DNA of 64,000 nucleotides from Chitinophaga tropicalis (GCF_009758205.1 NZ_WRXN01000003.1:310001-374000); one strand, 5' to 3'. Shown: positions 7,418 to 18,247, counted from the first letter of the stretch. The notes: generated from the letters alone by a model not told the origin. Made by a program: numbers and translations.

Positions 7418-8152
7418 ATGAGAATTTCCGGCCTTCAACAAAAACTGTTACTGCTTGCAACCTGTGTATTATTTCACCTGGCTGTTACTGCTCAAGTGCG
7501 TATACAGGGAACTATTTATGAGCGTACGGGTAGTTTCGGAATGGCAGGAGTGAGTGTGAGGAGCACATCAGGAGCCGGTGCTGTAACGGATTCTCTTGGG
7601 CATTACAGCATATGGCTGCCTTTGAGTGATTCTATCAGTTTTTCCTATCAGGGTAAGTTCACCCAGAAATTTCCAGTAAGAGAGATACGCCGGGGTTATG
7701 AATTTGACATGCGTCTGCATGTAGATGTTCATGTGCTGCCGCTGGTAGATGTAAAGGAAAAAAGTTACCGGCTGGATTCAATAGAGAACAGGAATGAATA
7801 CAGAAAAGTATTTGATTATGAGCGGGAGTATTTTTCTTCGGGTAATGTAGGGCCTGCAGTAGGTTTTAACCTTGACCTTCTTTTCAACATCCGCAAAATG
7901 AAAAGGATGGAACATTTCAGAAAACAGCTGGAAGAGCAGGAGCGGGAGAAATATGTCACTCACCGTTTTAACAGGGTGCTGGTAGGCCGGCTCACCAAAT
8001 TACAGCCACCTGCGCTGGATACTTTTATGATAGAGTACAGACCTACTTATGAGCAGCTGATGAATTTTGAAACGGAGTATGAGTACCAGAAGTATATAAA
8101 GGAGTGGGGTGCGTATTTTTCTGAACAATGGAAGAGAGAACATCAGCATTAA
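7418..8152 (+). CDS. Exported protein with carboxypeptidase-regulatory-like domain
   Basis: Encodes 244 residues: signal peptide (about 1-25, ending AVTAQ), then a CarboxypepD_reg-like beta-sandwich (IQGTIYERTGSFGMAGVSV, then VTDSLGHYSI, to about 105), then a charged helical tail of 130 residues. Such domains start many Bacteroidota TonB-linked proteins, but no barrel follows here; stand-alone versions are common surface or periplasmic proteins without a known role. The tail (about 125-200) is rich in Arg, Glu and Lys and may form a coiled coil. Confidence 0.65.
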   Translation: MRISGLQQKLLLLATCVLFHLAVTAQVRIQGTIYERTGSFGMAGVSVRSTSGAGAVTDSLGHYSIWLPLSDSISFSYQGKFTQKFPVREIRRGYEFDMRLHVDVHVLPLVDVKEKSYRLDSIENRNEYRKVFDYEREYFSSGNVGPAVGFNLDLLFNIRKMKRMEHFRKQLEEQEREKYVTHRFNRVLVGRLTKLQPPALDTFMIEYRPTYEQLMNFETEYEYQKYIKEWGAYFSEQWKREHQH

Positions 8153-8219
8153 AGTATTGAGTTAATTATTTATTTCTTCTCATTTTCCGTATTTACTATT
8201 ATTATTGATTGCCAGGTAG

Positions 8220-8591
8220 TCAATGAATTGAGTGGTCTTTACCTGGAACACTGCGCTTATGTTTGGTTATAGCATCGTGCATCTGCGCCCCCAACTCTGT
8301 CATAGCCATCAAAACAGGGATAACCGTTTGACCGATCCCGCTTAATTCATATTCAACACGTGGTGGCTTCTCATTATAACTATGCCGGATAATCAATCCA
8401 TCCTCCTCTAACTCCTTCAGTTGTTCGGTTAATATCTTACGCGATATATCCGGTATTTGTACCGCCAGCTTTCCAAACCGAACAGCCCCGTTTACCAGTC
8501 GTCCCAGGATAATGGGTTTCCATTTCCCGCCAATATAGGTCATCGTATGTACGATCGGGCAGGTGGACGTATGTTCTTTGAATTTCTTCAT
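8220..8591 (-). CDS. HxlR-family transcriptional regulator
   Basis: Encodes 123 residues forming a winged helix-turn-helix. HxlR hallmarks are present: CPIV at 11-14, GGKWKPIILGRL near 21-32, ISRKILTEQLKELEEDGLI near 49-67 and PPRVEYELS near 76-84. The conserved Cys11 is the residue that senses disulfide, aldehyde or quinone stress in HypR- and YodB-like members. The gene is divergent from a short-chain dehydrogenase, the usual target arrangement. A pair of 16-bp repeats lies directly before its start. Confidence 0.9.
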   Translation of the reverse strand: MKKFKEHTSTCPIVHTMTYIGGKWKPIILGRLVNGAVRFGKLAVQIPDISRKILTEQLKELEEDGLIIRHSYNEKPPRVEYELSGIGQTVIPVLMAMTELGAQMHDAITKHKRSVPGKDHSIH

Positions 8592-8593
8592 TG

Positions 8594-8641
8594 GTTACAT
8601 GAATGTTACCACTAGTTGACTTTTAGTTACATAAACGTTAC
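8594..8641. promoter_or_regulatory. Candidate HxlR operator pair
   Basis: Two 16-bp elements, GTTACATGAATGTTAC (8594-8609) and GTTACATAAACGTTAC (8626-8641), are 32 bases apart, three helical turns. Each contains GTTAC at both ends. The first begins three bases from the HxlR start codon. Confidence 0.6.
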
Positions 8642-8679
8642 TGCCAATTAGTGGTGTGAGAATAATTACACGCAACAGT

Positions 8680-8702
8680 TTTAGTTACTTTATGAAACTA
8701 AA
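8680..8702. promoter_or_regulatory. Inverted repeat in the HxlR/SDR intergenic region
   Basis: TTTAGTT (8680-8686) and AACTAAA (8696-8702) form 7-bp inverted arms 53 bases before the SDR gene. It could be a second operator or part of the promoter. Confidence 0.3.
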
Positions 8703-8754
8703 GTAAATCTATTTTTTCGGTAAACGAACATCACGCAATTAAAAAACATCTGGC

Positions 8755-9552
8755 ATGGAAAGTAAACAAACAACCAATGGGGTATTACAAGGTAAAATTG
8801 CCCTGGTAACGGGGGGAACAAAGGGAATTGGTAAAGCTATTGTTAAAAGATTGGAGCAGGCAGGTGCAACTGTTATTGTCACGGCCCGAAACCTGCCGGA
8901 TAAACAGGATGCTACATATACCTTCATTGCTGCTGACCTATCACGGGCTGAAGAAGTGAGCAAAGTAGCCAATTTCATTCATGAGCAATTCGGGCACATA
9001 GACATCCTGATCAATAACATGGGAGCAAACACATTTCCAGGTGGAGGATTTAGCACGCTCACTGACGAACATTGGAGCCAGGCCCTGCAGGTCAACCTAC
9101 TTTCTTCTGTTCGCCTGGATAGGGCCTTACTACCAAAAATGCTGGAGCAGAAAAGCGGTGTGATCATTCATATATCCTCTACCAGTAGTCAGTTTCCCCT
9201 TTGGGAGTCTACCATGGCTTACAGCGCCGCAAAATCAGCATTGAACACCTATAGCAAAGCATTGGCTGCAGAGGTATCTGGTAAAGGCATAAGAGTAGTA
9301 ACCGTATCTCCTGGTTTAACTAAAACCGAGGCTATGACTACGTTTCTGGAGGATTATGCTAAACAGGCAGATATTACTGTAGAGGAAATGACTGAAAAGC
9401 TTTTCGAAAGAGTTGGCGGCGTACCGTTGGGAAGAATGGCCGCTCCGGAAGAAACTGCTGAACTGATCTACTTCCTTGTTTCGCCCGCTGCTTCTTATAT
9501 CACCGGTGCGAATCTTGTTATTGACGGAGGAAATTTTCCGGTGGTTAACTAA
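8755..9552 (+). CDS. Short-chain dehydrogenase/reductase (SDR)
   Basis: Encodes 265 residues, a typical classical SDR. The cofactor motif TGGTKGIG is at 19-26, NNMG at 87-90, and the catalytic Ser (SSTSS, 141-145), Tyr156 and Lys160 in YSAAK follow. The C-terminal YITGANLVIDGGNFP is the usual substrate-loop end. It should be a cytoplasmic NAD(P)H-dependent oxidoreductase; the substrate cannot be told. It is divergent from an HxlR regulator, which suggests induction by a reactive electrophile or oxidant. Confidence 0.9.
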   Translation: MESKQTTNGVLQGKIALVTGGTKGIGKAIVKRLEQAGATVIVTARNLPDKQDATYTFIAADLSRAEEVSKVANFIHEQFGHIDILINNMGANTFPGGGFSTLTDEHWSQALQVNLLSSVRLDRALLPKMLEQKSGVIIHISSTSSQFPLWESTMAYSAAKSALNTYSKALAAEVSGKGIRVVTVSPGLTKTEAMTTFLEDYAKQADITVEEMTEKLFERVGGVPLGRMAAPEETAELIYFLVSPAASYITGANLVIDGGNFPVVN

Positions 9553-9597
9553 ATACCTAAAACGGCATCGATAGCCTTTGTGGGTAATTAGAAATAG

Positions 9598-9634
9598 AGA
9601 GGGTGTTTCAAAAGCGAAGAGGCACCCTCTTTTT
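9598..9634 (+). terminator. Intrinsic terminator of the SDR gene
   Basis: AGAGGGTG (9598-9605) pairs with CACCCTCT (9623-9630), followed by TTTTT. Confidence 0.8.
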
Positions 9635-9803
9635 ATCTGCGAAGAAAAAAATTATTCCTGTATAGGGGTTTGTTTTAACAGGGGCGTTTATTAAGTGTAG
9701 GTCTGATAAAAGGTACGACAGGCGGTACTTTTAAAGGCAACAATCTTATAAACCGTAAGGTATCCCTCACGCCTGTAGGAAACTTTGCATTATACAATCT
9801 ATC

Positions 9804-10415
9804 ATGAAAAAAGTAGCATTATCGATTGCAGCGTTGCTCGTTGCAGGAATTTCTTTTGGACAAGTAAGATATGGTGTGGTAGGCGGGCTTAACTTATCAT
9901 CTATTACAACGAAAGAGAAGGGAGAAAGCAGCGAGACTGCAGACCTGCTGGCTGGTGTAAGGGCAGGTATTACAGCAGATCTGCACCTGGTGAATGAATT
10001 TTATATTGGTACAGGTCTTTTGTTTGCCGGCAAAGGCAGTAATGCAAAGGGTAGTGACAAAACCAAACTTACCCTTTCCTATTTGCAGGTTCCGGTTAAC
10101 TTCATGTATAAACCTCAGCTGGGTAGCGGACACCTGGTATTAGGCGCAGGTCCTTATATTGCTTATGGTCTGAAAGGAAAGTATAAGATAGATGATGGCG
10201 AGGTTAAAGGAAAGCTGAATGCGTTTAAAGATGAAGCCGGAGATGGAAAACTGAAGCGCCTGGATGCCGGTCTTGGTGTTGTTGCGGGGTATGAGCTGAA
10301 GAGCAATCTTTATGTGGGAATACATTCTGACCTTGGCCTGGTGAATATTGCTGATAAAAAGGACTTCAAGATAAGGAATACTTCATTTGGTGTTTCTGTT
10401 GGCTATAAATTCTGA
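9804..10415 (+). CDS. Outer-membrane beta-barrel protein (porin family)
   Basis: Encodes 203 residues with a signal peptide (MKKVALSIAALLVAGISFGQ). Alternating strands with the pattern of the OMP_b-brl_2 family follow: YGVVGGLNLSS, AGVRAGITADL, FYIGTGLLFAGKGS, LQVPVNFMYK, LVLGAGPYIAYGLKG, GVVAGYELKSNLYVG, and the C-terminal NTSFGVSVGYKF ending in phenylalanine as needed for barrel insertion. About eight strands, so a small closed barrel. Single-gene unit with its own terminator. Confidence 0.85.
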   Translation: MKKVALSIAALLVAGISFGQVRYGVVGGLNLSSITTKEKGESSETADLLAGVRAGITADLHLVNEFYIGTGLLFAGKGSNAKGSDKTKLTLSYLQVPVNFMYKPQLGSGHLVLGAGPYIAYGLKGKYKIDDGEVKGKLNAFKDEAGDGKLKRLDAGLGVVAGYELKSNLYVGIHSDLGLVNIADKKDFKIRNTSFGVSVGYKF

Positions 10416-10445
10416 CTTTATTGTTGCTGTGGTTTTAAAATAGGA

Positions 10446-10469
10446 GGGGCGTTCAATGTTGAGCGCCCC
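10446..10469 (+). terminator. Intrinsic terminator of the beta-barrel gene
   Basis: GGGGCG at 10446-10451 pairs with CGCCCC at 10464-10469 and the stem continues inward through TTCAA/TTGAG; CTTTGTTTT follows. Confidence 0.8.
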
Positions 10470-10548
10470 CTTTGTTTTGTACTTATTTAAGTAGTAAATA
10501 TTTTTGTTTGTCGAATTATTACTACATTTTATATATTATTGATTGATC

Positions 10549-10556
10549 TATATTTG
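10549..10556 (+). promoter_or_regulatory. Bacteroidota -7 element before the large adhesin operon
   Basis: TATATTTG matches TAnnTTTG and lies 118 bases before the ATG at 10674. The -33 position is only T-rich (TTT near 10527). Confidence 0.35.
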
Positions 10557-10673
10557 TGACCTGAACTTAACCGGGTGTTATTTCAGCATTGTTCAGCTGT
10601 AGATAATTGCGAACTTTTTTGAGGCGAAGGATTTCTTTGCTGTCACGTATACCCTCGATATCTAATCTTACCT

Positions 10674-13600
10674 ATGAAAGCAAATTTCATTAAAGGTGCA
10701 CTAGGCATCAGCTTAATGCTCTTTCCATTCCTGGCATTCAGTCAGTTACCCTTTAGTCCCTGTAGCCCCAGCGGAGGTAAAAGAGCCGACGTACTGGGTG
10801 TTGAAACAAAGTACAGGGCGCCCGGCGGTGTTGCTCCGACATTCACTATTCCGGCGGGCACAAAATCAATTGTAGTATTCACTTCTTCAGAGACCGGTAT
10901 TACTGCCGGGGGGGAGAACCCTGCAGGGGATGAAGATTTTATCACTATCAATGCTATTATTGATATTGCATCTGCCACCTCTTCCGGTTATGTGAACTAT
11001 GCAAAGAACACCAATACGGATGGCAGCGGCACGAATGTATATGGATGGAGGAATGTAGCGCTGGGTGCATTCATCCCTGCCGGCAGTAAAGTGGGGGATG
11101 CCACACCGGCCAACCTGAACAACGTGAACTTTTCCATTTCAGGTTCTACGCTTACCATTACTGAAAGCACTACTTCCACACATACTTCTTATTATGTAGA
11201 GTACCTGTCGCCCAACAGCAACTCCCTGAATCCGCTGGACCCGCAGGTGAGAGCATTGCTGCATGGTACGGGGGCTGCCAATACAGACCTTACTGTTCCT
11301 GTTCCAACGGGTACTGACCTGATAATTATTTCAGCAAAAGGTACCAACTCCAGCAGTACTGACCTGGTTTCTGCCAGCGGTACGGAAGAGGGGTATTCCA
11401 ACCTGCGTTTTACCCTTGACCTGACAGCCGGCCTGACTGATGGTTTTGTTACATTGGCTAATGGTGGTACTGTAGATAGAAGATCTACCTACGTGATCAA
11501 TGACCTCAGCACCACTGCTACCAACAATATGCTGAGCTCAGGGGTTATTACGGGCGATTACAGCGCTAAGCTGACTACGGCCGGTGCAGTAGGTATTTAT
11601 AATCCGCAGATCTATGTATCCGGTAGTAACCTGATCATTAAAAGGGATGCTAATTATGCAAGGGATTTTGACGATGCGTATGTAATAGAGTTTTATGACC
11701 GTGTGGGATTGGGCATGAGTGCAGAGTTTATTGGTTCTGACATCAGTGATATTGCCAGAGGTGTCAGCTCCTCTACCGGTGTTTCAAGAACATTTAAGAT
11801 TCCTTCCGGTACCAACTTTATTTACTTTAACGAGACGGGGAATGCTGTCAATTCCAATAATGAGAGTAATGAGAACTCCCTGGCAGCTTATGCTTATATA
11901 GACCTGGCTTCCGAAACTGCAACCGGATATTTTTATCAGCAGGTGGGATTAAGTAGTACTACAAGGCGGGATGATAACTATGCCTTTAAAGGTGTTCCGC
12001 TGAATAATACCAGTACCCGCTCACATGCCAATACTGTAGGCTATAAGACTACTCCTGCTCCTCCTCTTACCCCTTACGATATATCCTTTAGCTTGTCGGC
12101 CGATAAAAGTGAGCTGACAGTTATCAACAAGACCGGCCTGGCAAATCCTGATTACCAGTTCCTGTTATCGGCTGACTTTTATGGTTCCAGACCTGATATT
12201 GCTTTCAATACATCCGGTATTTCCTTTGCGAAGGGAGCGTCCTGTAAGATTGTTAAAGCAACTATGAATGTCTGTAACCCGGGTTCCGGTAACAATAACG
12301 GGGGGATGCCGGTTGCTTTCTATGCCGGCAATCCTACTACAGACCCTGCTGCAAAGCTCCTGTATACCAGTACTTTCAATGAAGCTATTGCCATGGGAGA
12401 TTGCAAGAGCTTTAGTTTTGATATAGATCTTAGTTCTTTCAGCGATCTGAATATTGATCTTACCATCATTATCAATGATAATGGTTCTTTTGTACCGGGA
12501 GGTGTAGGTAATGCTGTTGGGACGCCATTTACTTTAGCGTCTCTGGCCAATCAGAACCCGCTGTATAAAGAATGTTATTATGATAATAACCTGATCTCTC
12601 AGACCATCAATGTAAATAACTGTCCGGTAGCTGACCTGGACCCTGACAAGAGTTCAGGTTCTGCCGGCGCTTACAGTTACCAGAACAATTTTACTGCGGG
12701 CAGTACTACCGGCGCTAAGATTGCTGACGCTGACCTGGCTGTTATTGATCCGGATGGAGGCAACCTGCAATCTGCCACTATTACGTTGACAAATGTACTG
12801 GATACAGGTAATGAAAGCCTTATCCTGAATGGCACCTTGCCGGCCGGCATTACTATTTCCGGCGCGGGCACCAGTGTGATCACTCTGAGCGGAACGGCTT
12901 CGATGGCAGATTATATTGCTGCTATCAGGATGATAGAGTACATGAATACCAATGGTACGCCTAATACTACAATACGTACTATCACTACTGTGTTGAATGA
13001 CGGAACGGAGAACGGCCCGGCTTCCACTACAAGCATTACAATTCTCACCAATCCGCATATTGATGTGATGGGTAACAGTGTTTCCATAGCTGATGGAACT
13101 ACCACTACAAACGTGCCTGACGGGACGGATTATGGTGCAAATACCGGTAGTGGCAGTGCTGTACCGCATACATTCTCAGTGAAGAATATTGGTACGGGTA
13201 CTGTTAATATCACTTCTGTGTCAGTAAGCGGTGATCCGGGCTTTTCTATCACTACGCCGGTTTCCAGCACAGCGCTTGCCAGCGGTAACAGCACGGATTT
13301 TGTAGTCACATTCAATCCGTCAGCGCATACCGTGGGTATTTATACTGCTACTATTACTATTGTTAATGACGATCCGGATGCAGGAAGGTCCAGCTATACT
13401 TTTGTGGTTTCAGCCATTGTCAATAACCTGCCTGTTGTGAGCAACAGTACAGTAAATGGTACTGAAGACAATACCCTGAACTTTACGGCGGCCAATTTCA
13501 CCGCCAACTATACAGATGCTGATGGAACTGCGCTGGATAAGATAAGGATACTCAGCTTACCTGCTGATGGCAGCTTCATGTTAAGCGGTGTTGCGATTAA

Positions 13601-15413
13601 TACAGGCGATGAGATACCTGCAGCCAGCCTGGGCAATATCAGCTTTATCCCGGCAGCTAACTGGAATGGTACTACGAGCTTCTCCTGGACAGGTTCTGAT
13701 GGTACTTCCTATGCTACTACGCCGGCAACAATGACCATCAACATTCAGCCGGTAAATGATATACCTACAGGTACCGGCGATACAAAGACCACGAGAGAGA
13801 ATACTCCTGTATCAGGTATGGTGACAGGCGCTGATGCAGATGGGGATGCGCTGACGTTCTCTCCCGGCACTGGTCCGTTGCATGGCTCTGCTGGAATCAA
13901 TCCTGATGGTTCCTATACCTATGTGCCTTTAGCCGGTTATAGCGGTCCTGACAGCTTTACTATACTGATAGAGGATGGTAATGGCGGTTCTGTAACTGTT
14001 CCCGTTACAATTACTGTTGTTGCCAACCAGGCGCCTACAGGTACAGGCGATACAAAAACTACAAATGAAGATACTCCTGTAACAGGGACTGTAAGCGGTA
14101 CTGACCCGGATGGAGATGTATTGACGTTCCTCAAGGCTTCAGAGCCGGCTCATGGTACTGTTATTGTTTATGCAAGCGGATCTTATGCGTATACGCCTGA
14201 CGCTGATTACAACGGTCCTGACAATTTTAATATAGAGATCAATGATGGTAATGGCGGTACAGTTACTGTTACGGTAAATATCACTGTAGCGCCTGTTAAT
14301 GATGTGCCTACCGGAACAGGGGATAACCGTTCTACCGGTAAGAATACCCCGGTAAGTGGTGCTGTAACCGGTAATGATAAAGATGGCGATCCGCTGACCT
14401 TCAGCAAAGGCACCGACCCATTGCACGGTACTGTGACAGTCAACCCGGATGGAACTTATACTTATACGCCTGCTAATGGTTATACCGGCACTGATAACTT
14501 CACTATCAATATCAGCGATGGTAATGGCGGTAGCACAACGGTGAGCGTAAGCATCAACGTAAATGCCACCAACAGTACACCGGTAGGCACCGGTGATAGC
14601 AAGACCACTAACCAGGATACTCCTGTGAACGGGGTGGTTACAGCTACCGATGCAGATGGCGATCTGCTGACCTTCACCAAGGGTACAGATCCTGCCAATG
14701 GCACTGTAACTGTGAATCCTGATGGTACTTATACTTATACGCCGGCGGCTGGTTATACCGGTACTGACAGCTTTACCATCACTATCAGTGACAGTAATGG
14801 CGCTACTACTACTGTAACGGTTTACATTACTGTAAATACAGTAACCACTCCTGTTGCGCCTGTTGCTACAGATGACAGGGAGGACACAAAAACGAATACG
14901 CCGGTAGTGGTCAGGGTGCTGGATAATGATAATGCCAACGGATCTGCATTAGACGCCGGTTCTGTTGAGATAGTGACTCAGCCGGACCATGGTACTGTAG
15001 TAGTGAATGAAGATGGCACTATCACCTATACACCGGCTAATGGCTATAATGGTGCAGATCTCTTTACTTATCGTGTAAAAGATGCGGCGGGCACTTATTC
15101 CAATGCAGCATCTGTAACTATCAATACCAGTTTTGTTTCTGTTACTGTGCCTAACCTCTTCACGCCAAACGGGGATGGAAAGAACGATGTGTTTGAGATA
15201 CGCGGACTGAACCAGTACTATGAGAATGAGCTGACTATTGTGAATCGCTGGGGGAATGAAGTATACCGGCAGAGGGGGTATCAGAATACATGGAACGGTC
15301 ATGGGCTGAATGAGGGTACCTACTTCTACCTGCTGCGTATCAGGCGTAGCGCCAATGCGGAGTGGGAGGTTGTTAAAGGGTATATCACACTGGTAAGAGC
15401 GTTCAAAAAATAA
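10674..15413 (+). CDS. Giant Ig-repeat surface protein with type B T9SS sorting domain
   Basis: Encodes 1579 residues: signal peptide (ends AFSQ), a unique N-terminal region of about 600 residues, a choice-of-anchor D-like domain (about 800-920), a cadherin-like domain, five tandem 90-91-residue Ig-like repeats (from about 1031, 1121, 1212, 1303 and 1394) and a CHU_C gliding-motility domain at the end ([20 protein letters not shown], then [10 protein letters not shown] and NEGTYFYLL). That last domain routes proteins through the type IX secretion system and often anchors them to the surface. The DG[ST]YTY and DGDxLTF motifs mark the repeats. Probably a surface adhesin or matrix protein. First gene of an operon with PorP- and OmpA-like genes. 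Confidence 0.92.
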   Translation: MKANFIKGALGISLMLFPFLAFSQLPFSPCSPSGGKRADVLGVETKYRAPGGVAPTFTIPAGTKSIVVFTSSETGITAGGENPAGDEDFITINAIIDIASATSSGYVNYAKNTNTDGSGTNVYGWRNVALGAFIPAGSKVGDATPANLNNVNFSISGSTLTITESTTSTHTSYYVEYLSPNSNSLNPLDPQVRALLHGTGAANTDLTVPVPTGTDLIIISAKGTNSSSTDLVSASGTEEGYSNLRFTLDLTAGLTDGFVTLANGGTVDRRSTYVINDLSTTATNNMLSSGVITGDYSAKLTTAGAVGIYNPQIYVSGSNLIIKRDANYARDFDDAYVIEFYDRVGLGMSAEFIGSDISDIARGVSSSTGVSRTFKIPSGTNFIYFNETGNAVNSNNESNENSLAAYAYIDLASETATGYFYQQVGLSSTTRRDDNYAFKGVPLNNTSTRSHANTVGYKTTPAPPLTPYDISFSLSADKSELTVINKTGLANPDYQFLLSADFYGSRPDIAFNTSGISFAKGASCKIVKATMNVCNPGSGNNNGGMPVAFYAGNPTTDPAAKLLYTSTFNEAIAMGDCKSFSFDIDLSSFSDLNIDLTIIINDNGSFVPGGVGNAVGTPFTLASLANQNPLYKECYYDNNLISQTINVNNCPVADLDPDKSSGSAGAYSYQNNFTAGSTTGAKIADADLAVIDPDGGNLQSATITLTNVLDTGNESLILNGTLPAGITISGAGTSVITLSGTASMADYIAAIRMIEYMNTNGTPNTTIRTITTVLNDGTENGPASTTSITILTNPHIDVMGNSVSIADGTTTTNVPDGTDYGANTGSGSAVPHTFSVKNIGTGTVNITSVSVSGDPGFSITTPVSSTALASGNSTDFVVTFNPSAHTVGIYTATITIVNDDPDAGRSSYTFVVSAIVNNLPVVSNSTVNGTEDNTLNFTAANFTANYTDADGTALDKIRILSLPADGSFMLSGVAINTGDEIPAASLGNISFIPAANWNGTTSFSWTGSDGTSYATTPATMTINIQPVNDIPTGTGDTKTTRENTPVSGMVTGADADGDALTFSPGTGPLHGSAGINPDGSYTYVPLAGYSGPDSFTILIEDGNGGSVTVPVTITVVANQAPTGTGDTKTTNEDTPVTGTVSGTDPDGDVLTFLKASEPAHGTVIVYASGSYAYTPDADYNGPDNFNIEINDGNGGTVTVTVNITVAPVNDVPTGTGDNRSTGKNTPVSGAVTGNDKDGDPLTFSKGTDPLHGTVTVNPDGTYTYTPANGYTGTDNFTINISDGNGGSTTVSVSINVNATNSTPVGTGDSKTTNQDTPVNGVVTATDADGDLLTFTKGTDPANGTVTVNPDGTYTYTPAAGYTGTDSFTITISDSNGATTTVTVYITVNTVTTPVAPVATDDREDTKTNTPVVVRVLDNDNANGSALDAGSVEIVTQPDHGTVVVNEDGTITYTPANGYNGADLFTYRVKDAAGTYSNAASVTINTSFVSVTVPNLFTPNGDGKNDVFEIRGLNQYYENELTIVNRWGNEVYRQRGYQNTWNGHGLNEGTYFYLLRIRRSANAEWEVVKGYITLVRAFKK
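13764..14852 (+). repeat. Tandem Ig-like repeat block inside the adhesin gene
   Basis: Four units start at 13764, 14034, 14307 and 14580 (spacing 270, 273, 273 bases), each opening with P[TV]GTGD and containing DGD, HG or NG, and YTPxxGYxG motifs; a fifth, more diverged unit follows. Nucleotide similarity is high enough to make unit gain or loss by recombination possible. Confidence 0.85.
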
Positions 15414-15463
15414 ATAGTGTTTTTGTCTGCCGAGGCGGACTGGCCAAAATAAAGTACTATACT

Positions 15464-16432
15464 ATGAAAAAGATATTCTTACTGGCGGGGCTTTTTACAG
15501 CGGCGGGGCTACAGGTGCAGGCGCAGCAGGATGCCCAGTACAGCCAGTATATGTTTAACGGTATTTACATTAACCCTGCTTATGCAGGATATAAAGAGCA
15601 GCTGAACCTTCATGCCTTCTACCGTACGCAGTGGACAGGAGTGGAGGGAGCGCCGAAGACCTTTTCCCTGGCAGTGGACGCTATTGCGAATGAGGGGAAT
15701 GTTGGCCTGGCGTTACAGGTCTCTAACGATAAGATAGGCGCTCAGAGCAGATCGGCTGTTTATGCCAGTTATGCTTACCGTATCCGCATGAATGCAGATG
15801 GCAGCGCCCGCCTGGCGCTGGGCCTGAGCGCCGGATTGATGCAGAATGGCATAGATGGCGCCGGATTGACCCCAAATGATCCGGAAGATGATATGCCTGG
15901 TGGTTTACAGAAGAACCTTGTGCCTGATGCGCGCGCCGGTATCTTTTATTCAGACAGTAAGTTTTATGCCGGCCTTTCATTCGACAACCTCATTGCACAA
16001 TACATGGAGAGCAGGAAACGTAACTATGTTCCTGAGACAGAGATGCATTACTACCTGACAGCAGGTATGCTGGTGCCTGTCAATGAGGATTTTCAGCTGA
16101 AGCCTTCTTTCCTGCTGAAGGATGATCTTGGCGGTCCTACGAGTCTTGACCTGAATGCTTTCCTGCTGTATAAGGATATTATCTGGCTGGGCGGTTCGTA
16201 CCGCACCAGGGTGAATCTTTACAATAAAGACTATCTGCAGAAGAACCTTATGTACAGGAACTCGGCAGTAGGCGCTATAGAGGTTTTTCCGGTACCTAAC
16301 CTGCGGGTAGGATATGCGTATGATTTTTCTCTCGGACCGTTACAGGGATACAGCAGTGGTACGCATGAAATATCCCTTGGTTTTACATTTAATAAAACAA
16401 ACGTCAGAATGGCTACCCCACGGGTATTCTAA
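15464..16432 (+). CDS. PorP/SprF-family type IX secretion membrane protein
   Basis: Encodes 322 residues: signal peptide (to about 21, VQAQQ), then the family opening QYSQYMFNGIYINPAYAG, and an outer-membrane barrel of about 14 strands ending GTHEISLGFTFNKTN. PorP/SprF proteins work with the T9SS; they bind CHU_C domains and help anchor their partners on the surface. Lying 50 bases behind the CHU_C protein gene and just before an OmpA gene, it is the presumed dedicated partner of that protein. Confidence 0.93.
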   Translation: MKKIFLLAGLFTAAGLQVQAQQDAQYSQYMFNGIYINPAYAGYKEQLNLHAFYRTQWTGVEGAPKTFSLAVDAIANEGNVGLALQVSNDKIGAQSRSAVYASYAYRIRMNADGSARLALGLSAGLMQNGIDGAGLTPNDPEDDMPGGLQKNLVPDARAGIFYSDSKFYAGLSFDNLIAQYMESRKRNYVPETEMHYYLTAGMLVPVNEDFQLKPSFLLKDDLGGPTSLDLNAFLLYKDIIWLGGSYRTRVNLYNKDYLQKNLMYRNSAVGAIEVFPVPNLRVGYAYDFSLGPLQGYSSGTHEISLGFTFNKTNVRMATPRVF

Positions 16433-16442
16433 ACAGTAATCC

Positions 16443-18221
16443 ATGAAAAGATCGCATTACTTTATATCCCTGGGCCTGCTGTTATCTTCGTATAATGCTA
16501 AGTCCCAGTATATCATAAAAGAGGCTGACAAGCAATATGAATCCTATAAATATGCCAAAGCGATAGAGCTGTATGAGGAGGCATATAAAAAGAAGGCAAC
16601 GTTGCATGCTGCAGAGCGGCTGGCGGATTGTTACCGGCTGAATAATAATTACGTACAGGCAGAAGCCTGGTATGCCAAGGCTGTTGCCATGCCGGGAAGT
16701 AAAACGGAAAATATACTGTACTATGCGCAGGCGTTGCAGAATAATTCCAGATATGCGGAGGCCAGGACGCAGTATATCAGTTATGCCAATGCAGATAAGC
16801 AGGTTACGGAAGCAAGGATGAATGCGTGGATCAGTTCCTGCGATTCTGCTATCAGCTGGATGAAGGAACCGGTTGCCGCAAAGGTGAGCAACTATAAGCC
16901 GCTTAACTCTGCACAGTCAGACTGGAGTCCGGTAGCTTATATGGGCGGTCTGGTATTTACATCTGACCGTTATAACAGCAGCTTTGCACATAAGAAGCCT
17001 GTAAAGTACTTCCTGAAGTTTGATACACAGAATAATCCTGATCCTTATCTGAACGGCTGGACGGGTAATGATTATATGCACCTCTTCTATAAGGCAGCCA
17101 ATGCAGATACAGTACAGGCATTCCCGCTGAATACAGGTACCGGATATCATGTGGGATCTGCTACTTTTACCGAAGATGGCAATGAGATGTATTTTACACT
17201 TACGCGTATCCCTGAAAAAGTGAAGAATGTAAAGGGAGAACCTTTTACTGTGAATGTAGAGATATACAGCAGTAAGAAGGATGCCAGCGGGCAGTGGTCT
17301 GCTTTGCGTGCTTTTCCATACAATAAGGTGAGTGAATACTCTGTGGCTGATCCATTTATTTCTCCTGATGGAAATACGCTTTATTTTGCTTCTAATATGC
17401 CGGGAGGGCAGGGAGCTACGGACATTTATATGTGTACCCGGACAGTGGGAGGAGAGTGGGGAGCGCCTGTTAACCTGAAGGAGATCAATACGGCGGGTAA
17501 CGACCGTAGTCCGGCTATAGATAAGAACAATACTTTTTTCTTTGCCAGTGATGGCCGTATAGGAATGGGCGGGTTAGATATCTATAGTGTATCTCAGAAT
17601 GGTGCTGTAAGGAACCTGGGGTATCCTATCAATTCTCCGCAGGACGATTTTGCTTTCAGTGTTAGCGCCGATGGGGTTGCCTGGTTTTCTTCCAACAGGG
17701 ATGGTGGTGCAGGCCGTGATGATATTTATGCTGTAGCGGTAGTGGCAGCGCCACCACTGCCACCTAAAAAGGATACTATCAGGGAAGTACCTGTAGCAAT
17801 GCCGGATAATACTCCTCCGCCTTCTACAGCGATAGGGAAGCCGAGAATGGCGCAGGTGGGAGATCCTATTTACGACAAGCCTACAATGATCTATTTTGAC
17901 TTCAACAAGTTTGATATCCGTTCTGATTCCAGATTGGCGTTGGATAAGATCATTGAGGCGTTTAATAACCTGACGGATGCTACGCTGGTGATAGAGTCGC
18001 ATACGGACAGCAGGGGTAATGATGCTTTTAATCTGAAGTTATCTCAGCAAAGGGCTGCTGCTGTTGTTAAGTATCTTACGGACAGAGGTGTTAAAAAAGC
18101 GAATATTGAAGCGCAGGGATATGGTGAGACCAGACTGCTGAATAAGTGTGCGGATGGTGTGGAATGTACGGAGTTTGAGCATGAGGAGAACAGGCGTACG
18201 AATATCAGGATAGTGAGGTAG
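16443..18221 (+). CDS. OmpA-family protein with TPR and PD40 repeats (PorE-like)
   Basis: Encodes 592 residues: signal peptide (to about 22), TPR-like helices (to about 140), WD40-like PD40 beta-propeller blades (about 170-430; e.g. PFISPDGNTLYFASNMPGG), a proline-rich linker and a C-terminal OmpA domain (about 478-592) with IYFDFNKFDIR, ESHTDSRG and NxxLSQQRAAAV, the peptidoglycan-binding signature. The architecture is that of T9SS-linked OmpA proteins such as PorE, which tether the outer-membrane machinery to peptidoglycan. It begins 10 bases after the PorP-like stop; third gene of the operon. Confidence 0.93.
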   Translation: MKRSHYFISLGLLLSSYNAKSQYIIKEADKQYESYKYAKAIELYEEAYKKKATLHAAERLADCYRLNNNYVQAEAWYAKAVAMPGSKTENILYYAQALQNNSRYAEARTQYISYANADKQVTEARMNAWISSCDSAISWMKEPVAAKVSNYKPLNSAQSDWSPVAYMGGLVFTSDRYNSSFAHKKPVKYFLKFDTQNNPDPYLNGWTGNDYMHLFYKAANADTVQAFPLNTGTGYHVGSATFTEDGNEMYFTLTRIPEKVKNVKGEPFTVNVEIYSSKKDASGQWSALRAFPYNKVSEYSVADPFISPDGNTLYFASNMPGGQGATDIYMCTRTVGGEWGAPVNLKEINTAGNDRSPAIDKNNTFFFASDGRIGMGGLDIYSVSQNGAVRNLGYPINSPQDDFAFSVSADGVAWFSSNRDGGAGRDDIYAVAVVAAPPLPPKKDTIREVPVAMPDNTPPPSTAIGKPRMAQVGDPIYDKPTMIYFDFNKFDIRSDSRLALDKIIEAFNNLTDATLVIESHTDSRGNDAFNLKLSQQRAAAVVKYLTDRGVKKANIEAQGYGETRLLNKCADGVECTEFEHEENRRTNIRIVR

Positions 18222-18247
18222 TTAATTTTTAAGAGAAGTCTATAAAA

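Noticed and set aside
13764-14852. Regular 270-base repeats as a CRISPR-like array
   Set aside because: The units are in-frame protein repeats with no short direct repeats and unique spacers.
10742-15302. Long open frames on the minus strand inside the adhesin gene
   Set aside because: They mirror the repeated plus-strand codons of the Ig units and lack starts, family motifs or normal composition.
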